Shown: piece by piece, positions 14,404 through 25,200 of the stretch | How positions within the stretch are numbered: position 1 is the stretch's first letter | How the letters are laid out: every line of letters begins with the position of its first letter | NCBI GenBank assembly: GCA_019671135.1 | Contig: JAHRHY010000012.1 | Span: 1,550,001-1,614,000, forward strand | Direction: 5' to 3' | DNA: 64,000 nt | Origin: Linnemannia hyalina | Lineage: Eukaryota > Mortierellomycota > Mortierellomycetes > Mortierellales > Mortierellaceae | Notes under the pieces: model-generated | What the model saw: only the letters and a program-made list of their open reading frames with translations | Databases searched by the model: none | Told to the model about the DNA's origin: nothing | Position numbers and translations under genes: made by a program

Positions 14404-15250
14404 TTAATTACATCCATAGATGAACGCGAACTTACATGGAATTCTGCGAACAAAGTTCTCGGTCAGCGTCTTAGCAGGCTCTGCCATATCCCCCAGGTTC
14501 AGAGACTCTACATCTTTGTGCTTTGGCGTTGTGCCCAGGAGAGGCAGAGCACCATCACGCCAAATGTATACACATTGATCTTTTCTCCGTACTCGGCGTT
14601 CTGTAAAACCTCTGGTGGTTGGTACCCTGTGGAGCCTCATGTGGCCATATTAAGCAGGTAAACATATACTCGGATTAATGAGTTGTCAATTTGTACACAG
14701 AGGGAATCAATAGAATCAAAGTTCTGTCACCTTACGTCTCCAGGCCGTCTTGCAAGCAGAAACTTTGGCCAAAGTCGCACACCTTCGCCAGACCAGAGGC
14801 ATCTACCACCACGTTTTCGGCTTTCAAGTCCCGATGGGCAAGACCCTGTGTCTCATGCAGATAGATGAAGGCCTCCGCGACGTTGGCCATCAAAGGTGCA
14901 ACAATCTCTTCGGACAGGCCAAGCACGTTGTCGTCTGTCCATCTCGCCACGAGTTTGGACTTGACACTCTATGGCTGCATGATTTAGTAGGTGAGTTTCT
15001 GAATGAAAATTCATCATTTCGCTAACATGTCCTTACTCCTCCGGTGCAGTACTCCATTGCTACGGCTCCAATTCATCCACTTGAAAATAATCCAAATAAC
15101 GCACGACGTGCTTGTTGTCGGCCAACTTCACAATCTCAGCTTCCTTTTTGTAGATCGCCCCGATCTTGTCGTTCGAACAATAGGATATCTTGATCGCAAC
15201 ACTGGTTCCATTGAGAGCTGCACGGAAGTACGTGCCGTATGTCCCCTATC
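14404..15250 (-). pseudogene. Broken protein kinase gene (third copy of the family)
   Basis: On the reverse strand a diverged kinase of the same family can be read in pieces: a glycine loop GTYGTYFRA, VAIKISYCSN, AEIVKLADNKHVVRYLDYF, then MEYCTGG; next VARWTDDNVLGLSEE, YLHETQGLAHRDLKAEN and CDFGQSFC; then GYQPPEVLQNAEYGEKINVY and FGVMV. The order and exon pattern match the intact kinases. Two reading-frame breaks are visible: one near 15061-15066, where the frame runs into TAG just before the MEYC block, and one near 14530-14560, after FGVMV. After the second break a conserved-looking LPLLGTTPKHK segment continues in another frame. The catalytic residues themselves are retained, so inactivation looks fairly recent. 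A diverged monomer array lies on its 5' side at 16100-17090. Confidence 0.75.
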
Positions 15251-16099
15251 AATCGTTTCGTTGGATCAATAGCTTTCCACTTAATAGACTTAACGCAAAC
15301 CAGCAACACAGAAAGCCTGGTATGCTCTATAGTTACTCCGCTGAGTCGTTCATTGAAACTGGTCCTTCTCCGTTATAAACGATGCGGGGCTTCTCATTGG
15401 TAAGAAATCGTCGCTAAATGGAGGTAGAAAACGAAACGTTTGTTGTTAACGCACGTTTGATTTACTTCTCAACGTGCAGTAGGAATATCCTTAACGGTAA
15501 TGCTATTACGTTCGTTTGTGTATTCAATACAAGAGCTGTGTCTCAGACATGCGCAAGGAATAACACGATATTTCTGGATAATATCACGACAGAGGACGAC
15601 TCGATACACAGCTGTCAATACGCGAGGTCAATGGACCTCGCCGAACTACAAAAATGCACTGGAAACGTTTCTCGACTCCACTGTTTAACCTTGAGCTCGA
15701 ACACAAATGCAAGGCAGTAGTGCATGGAGCAACACGGGGAGCCTCATGGGTTCTTTCATTCGCGTAATTAACTTTGAGTTACGGCGTGCAATAAGGTAAA
15801 AGCATTTAGGTGGGGATACCTGAACTGGGGCTTACCTGGGATCCGTGGTGGCAGATGGAGGAAAGGTCGACAAGGAACAGCAGAATAAATATGCATGCAT
15901 TGACCACCACGTTGTCAACTTGTATTCATGATGAAAGTAATAAAACGCGTCATCATCATTGGAGACGTCATTGTCTTGCAGCTGCATCGTTTCGATCAAT
16001 TTCAAGCACCTTTACTCAATCCCAGCAAGAATCAACTCGCCACGGTCAGGTTGCAATGGGAAGTACTACGATGATGTCTTCATATTCCTTACAGCTTTC
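15251..16099. other. Region 5' of the kinase pseudogene
   Basis: Contains a forward 100-codon open frame (15418-15720) with no recognisable features and no obvious conserved partner. I treat it as unproven. By position this is the broken kinase's promoter region. Confidence 0.3.
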
Positions 16100-17090
16100 T
16101 TGCACGGACTATTGCCAACACTGCGGGGTATTGTCTCAGTGCATCGGCGCCGGTTGGAGATCTCAGGGCAACCCGTGTGGCTACCACTTCTTGTTCTTGC
16201 AAGAAGTGACTATGTGCCGCTGGTGAGGGTCTCAGAGTTCTTGAGAGCAAGTCCCACTTTTTTTGACGGGCGGAGACCCCACATTGCAACCATGACCGTG
16301 CACTGTAGACTGTTATGATAGGAGTAGGCGCTCTTGAGGGTCTTGGCCAGCACAAGCCTAGTCACTGGACTTTGTGTACTGCTTCTGGGAGGTGTATTTG
16401 TGGCAATAGCAGCGGTTAACAGCCTTTTTATTAAGAAGTCCTCTGTCGTGGAAGCAATGGGATGATGGGTGAGGAAGCTATGGGCGGTACGAGATACGAC
16501 TAGTGTACTCCTACGGAGAGTCGGCTCTCTATTGCATTTTTTTTCTCTTCTCCATGTGTTTGACTTTGGTTCCTCGTCTTTTTTAAGGAAGTACGTTTCT
16601 ATCTACCCCTCGCAGCTCTCTCACCTGGACTGTTGCCAACACGGTGGGGTATTGTTTCAGTGCATCGATCCCGTTTGAAGATTACAAGAACATCCGTGTG
16701 GCTCTTGCCTATGCCCTCTTGCAAAAGGCGATGTTGTGCCTGTGAGGCATCTCGGAGTCTTTGAAGCCAGGGTCCTTCCCTTTTGATGGGCAGTGACCTG
16801 CCTTGCAACTTGATCTTGCTCTTTGGACTCTGTATTGATGAGGGTGGGCGCGTTCAGGAGTCCTCGGCATCCATTAGACCTAACAATCGGCCTTGTGCAT
16901 CACTATGAAGGGGGGTACCTAATGCAGTAGCAGAGGTCAACTGCCTTTTTTCTCTAAGAAATGTCTTTCACCTTGGAAGCAATGGGACAAAAGGTGGTGG
17001 AGCGGGCCAGATTATGGCTATGTTCTTTCTGAGGTCGGTCTTTCTAACCTTTTTTTGACCCTCTTTGTTAGGGAGTTCCTGTGTGCCTTG
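16100..17090. repeat. Diverged tandem pair of ~520-bp monomers
   Basis: Two units start near 16112 and 16632, sharing 'ttgccaacac.g.ggggtattgt.tcagtgcatc'. Later blocks match the arm monomers in order: the caagaggtc/ccttgcaac block, the 'ggtcaactgcc' block, the 'gaagcaatggga' block and the ggtctttctaac end. Orientation relative to the kinase pseudogene is the same as in the two arms: array on the 5' side. It is clearly older and more diverged than the arm arrays. Confidence 0.7.
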
Positions 17091-17424
17091 ACGTATTAAA
17101 GTGAGTTGTATTTAAGAAATAAAGCACGGCTTTTTATTGTTTTAGCCGCAACAAAACACATTATTATATTCACCACAAGGGATCCGGCGACTAAAAAGCT
17201 CGCAGTACTACTGGCATTAGGATGGATGCTTGTCGAAGGACAAGGTGTGCCTCCCCTTGGATGCTTGCTTGACTATGAAGCCGCCTCATTATTTTCTCCT
17301 TTAGACTCCTGCCTCCCTTAATGAACAAGTACTCTCCCGCCTCTTCTTTCCTTCCTTTTCCTTCACAACCATATCGCTCAAACACCACCCACAGAACACT
17401 TCATCAAATAACAATACCTCAACC

Positions 17425-17808
17425 ATGACCAAATCCACCACCCTCCTTCTCGCCTTAGCCCTCTTGGCGCCACTCTTCATCGCCACCTCTCCAGTTCAAG
17501 CAGCGTCCATCCCATCATCATTATTATCATCATCATCATCATCACAACACACCAAGCGCGGCGCCGTTCTTGATCACTTTGTTCCGCTGATGACAGCCTT
17601 CCGCCCATTCGCCAACATGGCTGAACAAGGTTTACAGGCCGAGTCCTCACAGCTCGCTGGTAGCCGTCCAGGATGCAGGATCGTCGATCAAAAAAAACAA
17701 CCCGACAGAACTAGCGATATAACCCAAGAGTCGCTTTTTGGAGCCGGTCAAGGAATTGTTAATTCTCCAGGGAATCTTCGTGGGCTCGCCCAAGTCGCTC
17801 CTTTCTGA
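17425..17808 (+). CDS. Small secreted protein with signal peptide and possible Kex2 site
   Basis: A single-exon frame of 127 residues. The N-terminus is a clear signal peptide: short basic start, a Leu/Ala core (TLLLALALLAPLFIATSP) and a cleavage region after VQAAS. A Ser-rich stretch follows and then KRGAVLDHF, where Lys-Arg at about 47-48 suits Kex2 processing in the Golgi. The mature part has two small polar segments and no cysteine pattern; no family recognised. The leader before the ATG is CT- and CA-rich like other promoters here. It could be an effector-like or prepro-peptide gene; a shifted 3' end cannot be excluded. Confidence 0.55.
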   Translation: MTKSTTLLLALALLAPLFIATSPVQAASIPSSLLSSSSSSQHTKRGAVLDHFVPLMTAFRPFANMAEQGLQAESSQLAGSRPGCRIVDQKKQPDRTSDITQESLFGAGQGIVNSPGNLRGLAQVAPF

Positions 17809-18146
17809 GTTTGTTGTGTGCACCAATGAAGATTCTATGTACAGCAGAAGACTAAAAAGCGCGAGAGAAAATAAAGAGGGCTTGTCCTTTGATGGCGGTA
17901 TTTTCTTTCTCCTTTGGGCTCGCAGATTATGAACAGGGTTTTTTGACAGGGTGACACAACTATGTGTAACAAAGGGCAGGATCTTTTTTTTTTCCTTTCG
18001 CCTCTGTCCCCCCCTGCCCTCCTTCGAAATGTCATACTTGAGCAATTAGCGACACCATGTGTCAAGGGTTCGAGACTAATTTTTTTTTTATTCTGGGTAT
18101 CAAAACTCAACGTCCTGCATGGCAATGACCCGATCCCCCTCCCATT
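17809..18146. other. Convergent 3' region
   Basis: Intergenic sequence between the secreted-protein gene and carbonic anhydrase, which converge. It contains short T and A runs and no gene that I can support. Confidence 0.5.
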
Positions 18147-18766
18147 TTACTCCGAGTTGACAGGCACAAGCCGCCCCGTCTCAACATCATAAATATACCC
18201 ATGAATATCCACCGCCTTTGGGATCAACTCATGGTTCCTCAGAAACGCCACATCATCCCTCACATTCTGCTCCAAGTTGGCAAACGGCAAGAAATCAATA
18301 TGAGTCGCATCGGCGCCATGCAAGTTCTTGTGGATCACTGCATGGATATCTTTGTTTTCGAACGTCAACATCCCACAATCGGTGTGTTGTGCCACAATGA
18401 TGGTCTCGGTGCCCAGGAGCTGTTGGGAGATGACAAGGGACCGGAGAGCTTCGGGGGTTCGGCCGCCGGCGTTGCGGATGACGTGGGCGTCGCCTTCTTG
18501 AAGGCCGAATGCGCTTTCGGGGAGGATTCTTGCGTCCATGCACTGGAAAGGGAGGTGAGACAAAAGAGTTAGCGAGGCACTTCCTTTATGTAAGAGTGAT
18601 TGATACAAAGCAAACGACTGCGCCGAAAAGAAAGAGGAAAGAGTGAGAAGGAAAGACTTACGGTAACGATAGCGACCTTGCGAGCTGGTGGGAGGGGTAA
18701 CTGACCCTTGGGACGGTGGTTAACATAGGCGGCGTTGGCGGCGTGGATTTCTTCAACAAAGGTCAT
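18147..18766 (-). CDS. Beta-class carbonic anhydrase
   Basis: Zinc enzyme interconverting CO2 and bicarbonate, probably cytosolic since no targeting signal is seen. Two exons on the reverse strand, 18766-18662 and 18542-18147, give 166 residues, in frame. Zinc ligands are visible as Cys36 (CMDAR, with Asp38 and Arg40), His88 and Cys91 (HTDCGM). The VIRNAGGRTPEALRSL segment is the family's conserved helix start. The intron falls exactly before the first zinc-ligand cysteine. At 166 residues it belongs to the short type of beta enzymes, common in bacteria and some fungi, and lacks a long N-terminal arm. The C-terminus reads YIYDVETGRLVPV. Confidence 0.9.
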
Positions 18767-20323
18767 GGTGTAGCTTGCGAGTGTGTCTTTGTTGTATGGT
18801 AGGAGAGAGAAGGTAGAGAGTTGTGAAGAAGGGGCTTCTCTGGGTAGGACAGGGGTATCAGAATGTTAGAGTGTGAGATGAAGAGTGGGAGCCGGCCTGT
18901 CTTTTAAATGCTGTCTGCTCAAGGGCTGGGATTTATGGCGCGATTTGCACTAAATCCGACGTCTTTCTGTTCAGTGCACGGATCCATAGTTCCTGCCTTC
19001 CCACTCTTGATAGCAAATAATTTTTTTTCCCGCCATCGTTGCTTTTGATATGCCCGTGTTTGCTGAGATCTCGTTTTCTAGATAGTAAACAATGACAACG
19101 ACCAAACAGAAATCGGCGCACAAACAGACAGATTCTAGGCATGTCGCATAAATAAAAAAAACTCAAAAAAAAACGAGGGTCGTGGCGTGGAGGAAGTGGG
19201 AAAAGGACAGAAGCTCGCCAGAAAAATATAATCACCTCAATCGCGGAAATCAAGCGTCATTCTTCAAGCTGTTTTTACTCCCCCACCTTGATACCCCTTC
19301 TTTCTAGAAACGCGTTACGGCGTACTTTTCCTTTTCGCGTCACAAACGTGCACAAAAAAGAAAAAAAAAGCGTTCACACGTGTGTTCTCTTGAGGTTTTT
19401 TTTCTTCCTGCTTTGTGCATCAATCGCCACTCTCTTGCAATACCACTATGCTAAAAAGAAAGGAGTCAAAGATGTCACTTCACAACCAACTCGTTGAATA
19501 ATAATAATACCGTCTTTTGTTTTGCTGTCGCAGTTGGGAACAACCTTGCGTTGATGTTCTTCTAGGCTCTTGAAGGGCGCATACACAAAAAGGAACAGTG
19601 GTTTTTGTTGATAATGGTGTTTTTGTTGTTCATGGTTGCATTGGACCTACATAGATGTACTCTACTTCAAAGTTAAGATTGGTCGGTGGTGCATTCCGTC
19701 GTTCCTCGACGGTCAAGTGGCGATAATAAAGCGAGTGCTGCTTGGACAATGGATGAGGTACTGGAGAGGGTCATGAGAGACATGATGGCATCAGCGGATG
19801 ACGACAGAAAGGAGAATAGACTTGCGGGTACTTGAGAAGCGAATCATGCTGATTTGGATCCGTAAAGGGTTGTTAGCACCATAGGAGGATCCGAGAGGAT
19901 ATTCTCTGTCGTAGTCCCTCAAAAAAGAGGACCCCGATTCCCTTGACCCCCCCCCCCAACCCCCCAATTTCTTTTCTTCTACTAAATGGTATACGTTGAA
20001 ACGCGAAGAACCGCGTAGTGAAGATAAATACCGCGTGCTTTTGGTAATAGGTGATTCATGCCCAACCATTTCTTTTCGTATCAGCCACCTATTGAATCAA
20101 CAGATCAACAGGTAATTTACAGTGCATGAGTGGTTTATTACGGTTGGGGTATAGAACAAGGGGGGGGGGGGCCGAAGACCTGTTCATTTCCCACCTCCCG
20201 TCAAAATGATATATGAATGTCTATTTCGATATCATACTAAGGGAGTCCTTCCAAACAACAAAATGAGTAGGATGAGAAGGAGGAGGAGTGGTATCTAGTT
20301 CAACTTTTCTAATGCGTCTTCTT
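18767..20323. other. Intergenic region with homopolymer runs
   Basis: The first ~150 bases are the carbonic anhydrase promoter. Beyond that I see no supported gene; a 69-codon forward frame at 19288-19497 has a hydrophobic stretch but no other sign of coding. Notable simple sequence: C9 near 19950 and G12 at about 20161-20172. Confidence 0.45.
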
Positions 20324-20785
20324 CTACCTCTTCTCCTGATTACCACCATGCTTCTTCGACTTATTTCCACCATGCTTCTTCGACTTATTTCCACCATGCT
20401 TCTTCGACTTATTTCCACCATGCTTCTTCGACTTATTTCCACCAAGTTTCTTCGACTTATTCCCACCCCCAACCTTGGCGTTCGCCTCCACCTCGAGTCC
20501 TAAGATCCCCTTGGGGTGAACCTCAAGCTTTACAGACGCGTTACCGCCGCCCTGGATGACTCCTGTTTCTTTGCGTCGGTGGAGTTTACTGTTGCGGCGG
20601 CTCAAGGAAGATAAAGAGGATTGAAAAGAGGGGAAGAAAAGGGAATCGGGGGGGATGTCGGAGGTTCCGGCGGAGATGAGCCGCGGGCTTAGGATTGGCG
20701 CTGCGGAGACTGGTGACGTTGCGGAGAGGCCTAGGAGGACCAGGGCGGCGAGGAAGGTGAGCTTGTGGAGGGAAAGGTTCGTCAT
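20324..20785 (-). CDS. Secreted Lys/Gly/His tandem-repeat protein
   Basis: A single-exon frame of 153 residues. A signal peptide is clear (LTFLAALVLLGLSATSPVSA, then AP). Dibasic sites follow at SRRNSK and HRRKETG, which suit Kex2. The C-terminal third is a tandem array with unit KKHGGNKS, 8 residues or 24 bases, about five units, the first with Leu in place of His, ending GGNQEKR. Each unit carries two to three lysines including a Lys-Lys pair, so serial cleavage into short basic peptides is conceivable. This layout (secretion signal, basic cleavage sites, near-identical repeats) resembles fungal Kex2-processed repeat proteins; the function is not known and that comparison is inference. The promoter has a (ggta)n tract at 20812-20855. 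Confidence 0.65.
   Translation of the reverse strand: MTNLSLHKLTFLAALVLLGLSATSPVSAAPILSPRLISAGTSDIPPDSLFFPSFQSSLSSLSRRNSKLHRRKETGVIQGGGNASVKLEVHPKGILGLEVEANAKVGGGNKSKKLGGNKSKKHGGNKSKKHGGNKSKKHGGNKSKKHGGNQEKR
20337..20470. repeat. 24-bp coding minisatellite
   Basis: Unit 'ttcttcgacttatttccacc' plus 'atgc', repeated about five times with almost no change between the middle units. The low divergence suggests recent expansion or homogenisation. It encodes the KKHGGNKS repeats on the reverse strand. Confidence 0.9.
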
Positions 20786-22237
20786 CTTGGGAGGAATGTT
20801 ACGGTTGTTTGGTAGGTAGGTAGGTAGGTAGGTAGGTGGGTAGGTGGGTAGGTAATTAGGTAGAAGGAGAATTGGTAGGAAGAAGTGGAGGAGGAGGAGG
20901 AGAGGGGGGAATGTGAAAGGTGTGGGGAGGAGAGTAATCGTGAAAATTCCTGAAGAAAAAAAAAAAGATTCAGGTTACCGACTTGGGCGATCCCTTTTAT
21001 CCCATTTCCTTGTTTCATTCTGTTGATTCAAGGAGCAGCGGGGCAACGTTCACTGAGCGGGGCTAAAAAGTACCTGGGGTGTTTTGTTTGCAAAAAAAAA
21101 AAGGTATTTGAAATTACTGGTGGAACTCGGGGAGTGAGGGGGCTGAAAAGAGAGGTAGTTTAATGGCCAATTGTGTGCTTGCTCCAGAGTATGTCCTTTG
21201 AATTCTTCCGAGAATGCTTGTTTGATTCTCTGGCGCCAGTCTGGACACGTTTTGTTCATTGTCGGTGGCAACGAATAATAACATTCAGGAGTTAAACAAG
21301 GAGAGAGAAAAAAGGGACACAATAACCTTGCGGCTCATATTATCAACAAATAAAAAATTAAGGAGAGAAAGGAATGACTATGCGTCTCTCATGAAAAAGA
21401 CAGTACAATAAAAACAACGGAAACGCATATAGATCATGCCACAAGATCATCCAATTTTACTCTCGATCGCTACGATAGTGGGGTTTATGTACTTCCCTTT
21501 TGCAGAAAAGCTGCACAGGCGAGCAAAGAAAACGAAAAGATAAAAAAATGTAAAAAGCCAACTCGTTTGATACAATGACTTTTGAAAGTTTCAAGGAGAC
21601 ACTTTTTTTTTGACCGTTCAAATACCTTTTTCTCTTTTTCCCTTTCTTTGCTCACGTTTAACTACCTCTTCTGTTTCTCCATGTTTCTCAATACAAGATA
21701 TGAAAAAAACTGCCTTGGCTTGCCGAGGTATCGATAACCAAAAACCGACAGGCATGGCACAGCAAAAGAAATCACAAAAACAGCTAAGGGGAGAGGATGA
21801 GTGAGCCGCGAAAGGAGACAGGCGAAGAATACACTACACAACGAACATGCCATTTTTTTTTCGAGAAATAGACGGGATCACAAGGATGTGAAGGGGTTGC
21901 CTTCTTTTGAAAAACAAACAGGAACACCGTTGAAACTGGCACAACACTTGTAGTGCTCCGGCAGTTCACCACAGCGACTGCGATCTCGGTCTTGCAAAAA
22001 GCGCGTCCCATCTCTCGCGTCAAAAATCGAAGATCTTGATCGCGATCATAAACGCCACCAAAATTGATATTTGATATTTGATAACTTTTAATGAGTACTG
22101 TACAATGCAAGAAAAATAAAAATAAACAGGTCGAACGTTTCGACCATGGATGCTAAATGAAAGAAATGAATGAGAAAAAAAAGTGGACGCGGGGGTAATG
22201 TGATGAAGAGCGAAAATAAAAGAAGGAAAATAAGCAT
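20786..22237. other. Intergenic region
   Basis: Contains the promoter of the repeat protein (TAGG-type tract at 20812-20855, gga-rich block at 20885-20910) and the 3' region of the mitochondrial RNA polymerase gene. Many A and T runs; no supported gene. Confidence 0.45.
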
Positions 22238-25200
22238 CTAAGAGAAGAAGTAGTCAGACTCGGCAACGTTGCGGACATCAAACTCGCCCTTATCGGGGAG
22301 AGGAGGGAACGAGATGGGGTTCCAGGAATGGAACAGCTTGTTGGCAGCCTTCTTCTTGATCGCACCACCCTTCTTCCTCAACGCCTTGCCCATTGCCCGA
22401 GCCTCAGCCTCGAGTTCCTCCTCATCCTCATCAATCATCACATTCGACAAATCGTGCTCGTCCTCCTCGTCATCGCCAAACTCAAACACATTCTCTGGGC
22501 TCTTCGACGGGCCATTCTTGCTCGTCCTAGGTTTCCTTGCCTTCTTGTTCGAGTCGGTCGTCATGGGCTCATCAAGAAGCTCAGCTGGATCGGCCAAGAA
22601 CTCGGACGACTCCTCATCTGCCCTCATGGTCGTCGATTCAGGCTTCATGTACCTGCGACGAAGACGCTCATCGTCCCAGGCAATCATGCCCTCGCCCACC
22701 TCCTCACCAGGGTTGGCGATCACCAAGGTAACGGGGTAGAGGTAGTCCTTGTAGCGCTCCATGAACTCGGCCTGGAGGTTCTTCATAATGTTGTTGCTGT
22801 GGAGAGCAATGAACTGGTTACGGAGGACCTCGTTCATGATCTCGATATCGCAGGCGTGTGTCCAGTAAGAATCGTGAACAGACGCAAACGTCAAACCTGC
22901 CTCAACACATCCAGTAGCCGACATCAACATGTGGGTGGCATCCAGCGAGTGAATAAAGTTGGGTGGGAATGCCGTCCTCTGCTTCTGAACATTGACAGGG
23001 CTCGCCTGCGAAGGATCCTTGATCGTCAGCGACTGAAGATTCGTGCGGACCTATTATCATCGAGTATATATAAACCGTAAGGTTAACGGTCGATTTCCAG
23101 CAGTAATACATGTATAACAAAGAAAATGTTTGAACGAGAATCCGATGCATACCTGCTTGTGCTCCATCTTGCGGTAGGGCTGGACAATGGGAAGGTTCAA
23201 GGGAGTGGTCCAGATGACACTGGTCATCTGCTGATCGGCAATGGCTTGCTTAGAGGTCTGCTTCTTGCGCTTGTTGAGAAGGCTCTCCTGAATTTCGTCC
23301 GTCTCGGGGTTGACCACAGACATGGGCACACTCTTGGCAATACGGCGGGCACTCTCTGCCAACCAGTCCTGAATTGCACGAGCTCCTGTGAACATCTCTC
23401 CGATCGAAGCAAACACTTGCTGGGTCAAGTACGTACTGAGACCGCGCACTTGGTCCTCAGGGATACCGGGTGTTTCTTTCAACCTGTTTTCGATCTGAGC
23501 ACGGGCTCCAATAAAGGTCACTCCATAGACGTTGGTCATGACGGTCTGCTTGACAATCTTACGACTGATCTTGCCAACCAACATCTGAGCGGCCTCGATA
23601 CCTCCAGCAGCCTGAGTCTCAAGCATGCGCTCGACTGCTCTGGCGACTCCAGAGTACACATCCTGAGGCGCATCCGAGGGGACCAAGTTGACTTGCTGAG
23701 CTCCTGCCATATCTCCTCCCAAGGCGGCATAATGCTGAAGACCGTTACAGGTTCCATCCTGGTGGACAGGGACTCTGCTCATGAATGTCTCGGGATCTCC
23801 ACTGCGGATTGCATCGGTGATCTCGATACAGGTGGCTAGACACTGCCAGGGATCCTCTGCCTTGAGCCACCAACGGCTGCCGTCCATAGGCTTGTCGGCG
23901 CTGTCAAAAATCTCGTCCAGGTGATCCATGGTAAACTGAGCACGGGCCGAGAGTGAGTGCTTGTCGAATCCTGCCAAATTGGCCAAATGAATCTTGAGCC
24001 AGGTAAAGCCCTTGGCGCCGAGAGGTTTGGCCTCATCAAACACCAACAAACCACGGCACAAATCGTTACCAAGGTGGTTGAACAGTGGGGGAATGGGGTA
24101 CGCACGTCCACGGAAATCCATGTTGTGAGGGAAGTACATTGGGTCATCGGCAAACTATTTGAGAAAAAAATAAACGGTGTCAGTTTCGGAATGAAAAAGA
24201 GCATTATTTACATATTTTCGTCATCAAATGCTGACAGATGACTTACAGCACGGGCAATCTCGATTTTGTAGTTGACATCACAACGCAAACTGTGGTGGTT
24301 CTTGGCATCCAACTTGAGTTTGCGGTTCTCGGCGATCCACTTGGATTTTGCCTTGGTGCTTGACTCGTAATCGGCAGGCTTGGGGAGCTCTTCGACCTCT
24401 CCTGCAGCAGCCGGAATCTTTCCAAACTCCTTGCCAGTGTTCCATGCCTCAAGGACAGTGTTCAGGACTTTCTTGTTGACAGCCCAGCGGGTGCGGCCCA
24501 ACACATCGAGACCGTTGTAAACACGGTAGAGAAGACCTTCTTCGTGAGCCTTCTTGAGGTAGTCATATTGTTGAGGGCAGTGACGGATACGCATGATGAT
24601 CGACTGAGCGTTGAGGTAACCTCCGTTGTTGTAAGTCAACCAAGGGCGAGGGTGAATCAGCATGGGGAGCAGGCGCGGATGGATGACAGCACCGACAGGT
24701 TCCTTGGAGAGGATCTCTGAGATGTGGTTGTGGACCTTGATGACACCGATACGCTGACCCTTGGAGTACTGGTAGGCGTGATAGAATGCTGGGATATCCT
24801 CGACAATGCTCTCGTTGGTCTCGGGGTCGTAACTGGGGATCTGAACCTTGGCGCAGTCCATGAGAAGCGTAGTCAAAACGGACCCGACCTTGGCGCGAGT
24901 GCTCTCAGGCCACACTGGGGTCCAGTCTGTCGGGTGCATCGCCTCGGATCTCTTTGTCTCTGCCTTGCGCACTGCCATATTGAAAAGACGTCCATTTCCG
25001 TACAACTCATGAACGTTGACTCTTTGGTCAAACTATAAAAAGAAAAACCACAAAAAAGTGAGGACTCTGTTAGCGAACTCCGAATGACAAGGCATTGGAA
25101 ATTGAGAATGGTAGAGAAGGTAAGATTGCTTACCAGAGCCTTGTTGGATTTTTTGGTCATTTGTTCGGCGTTGTACTCGGACTCGATGGCTTTTCCGATT

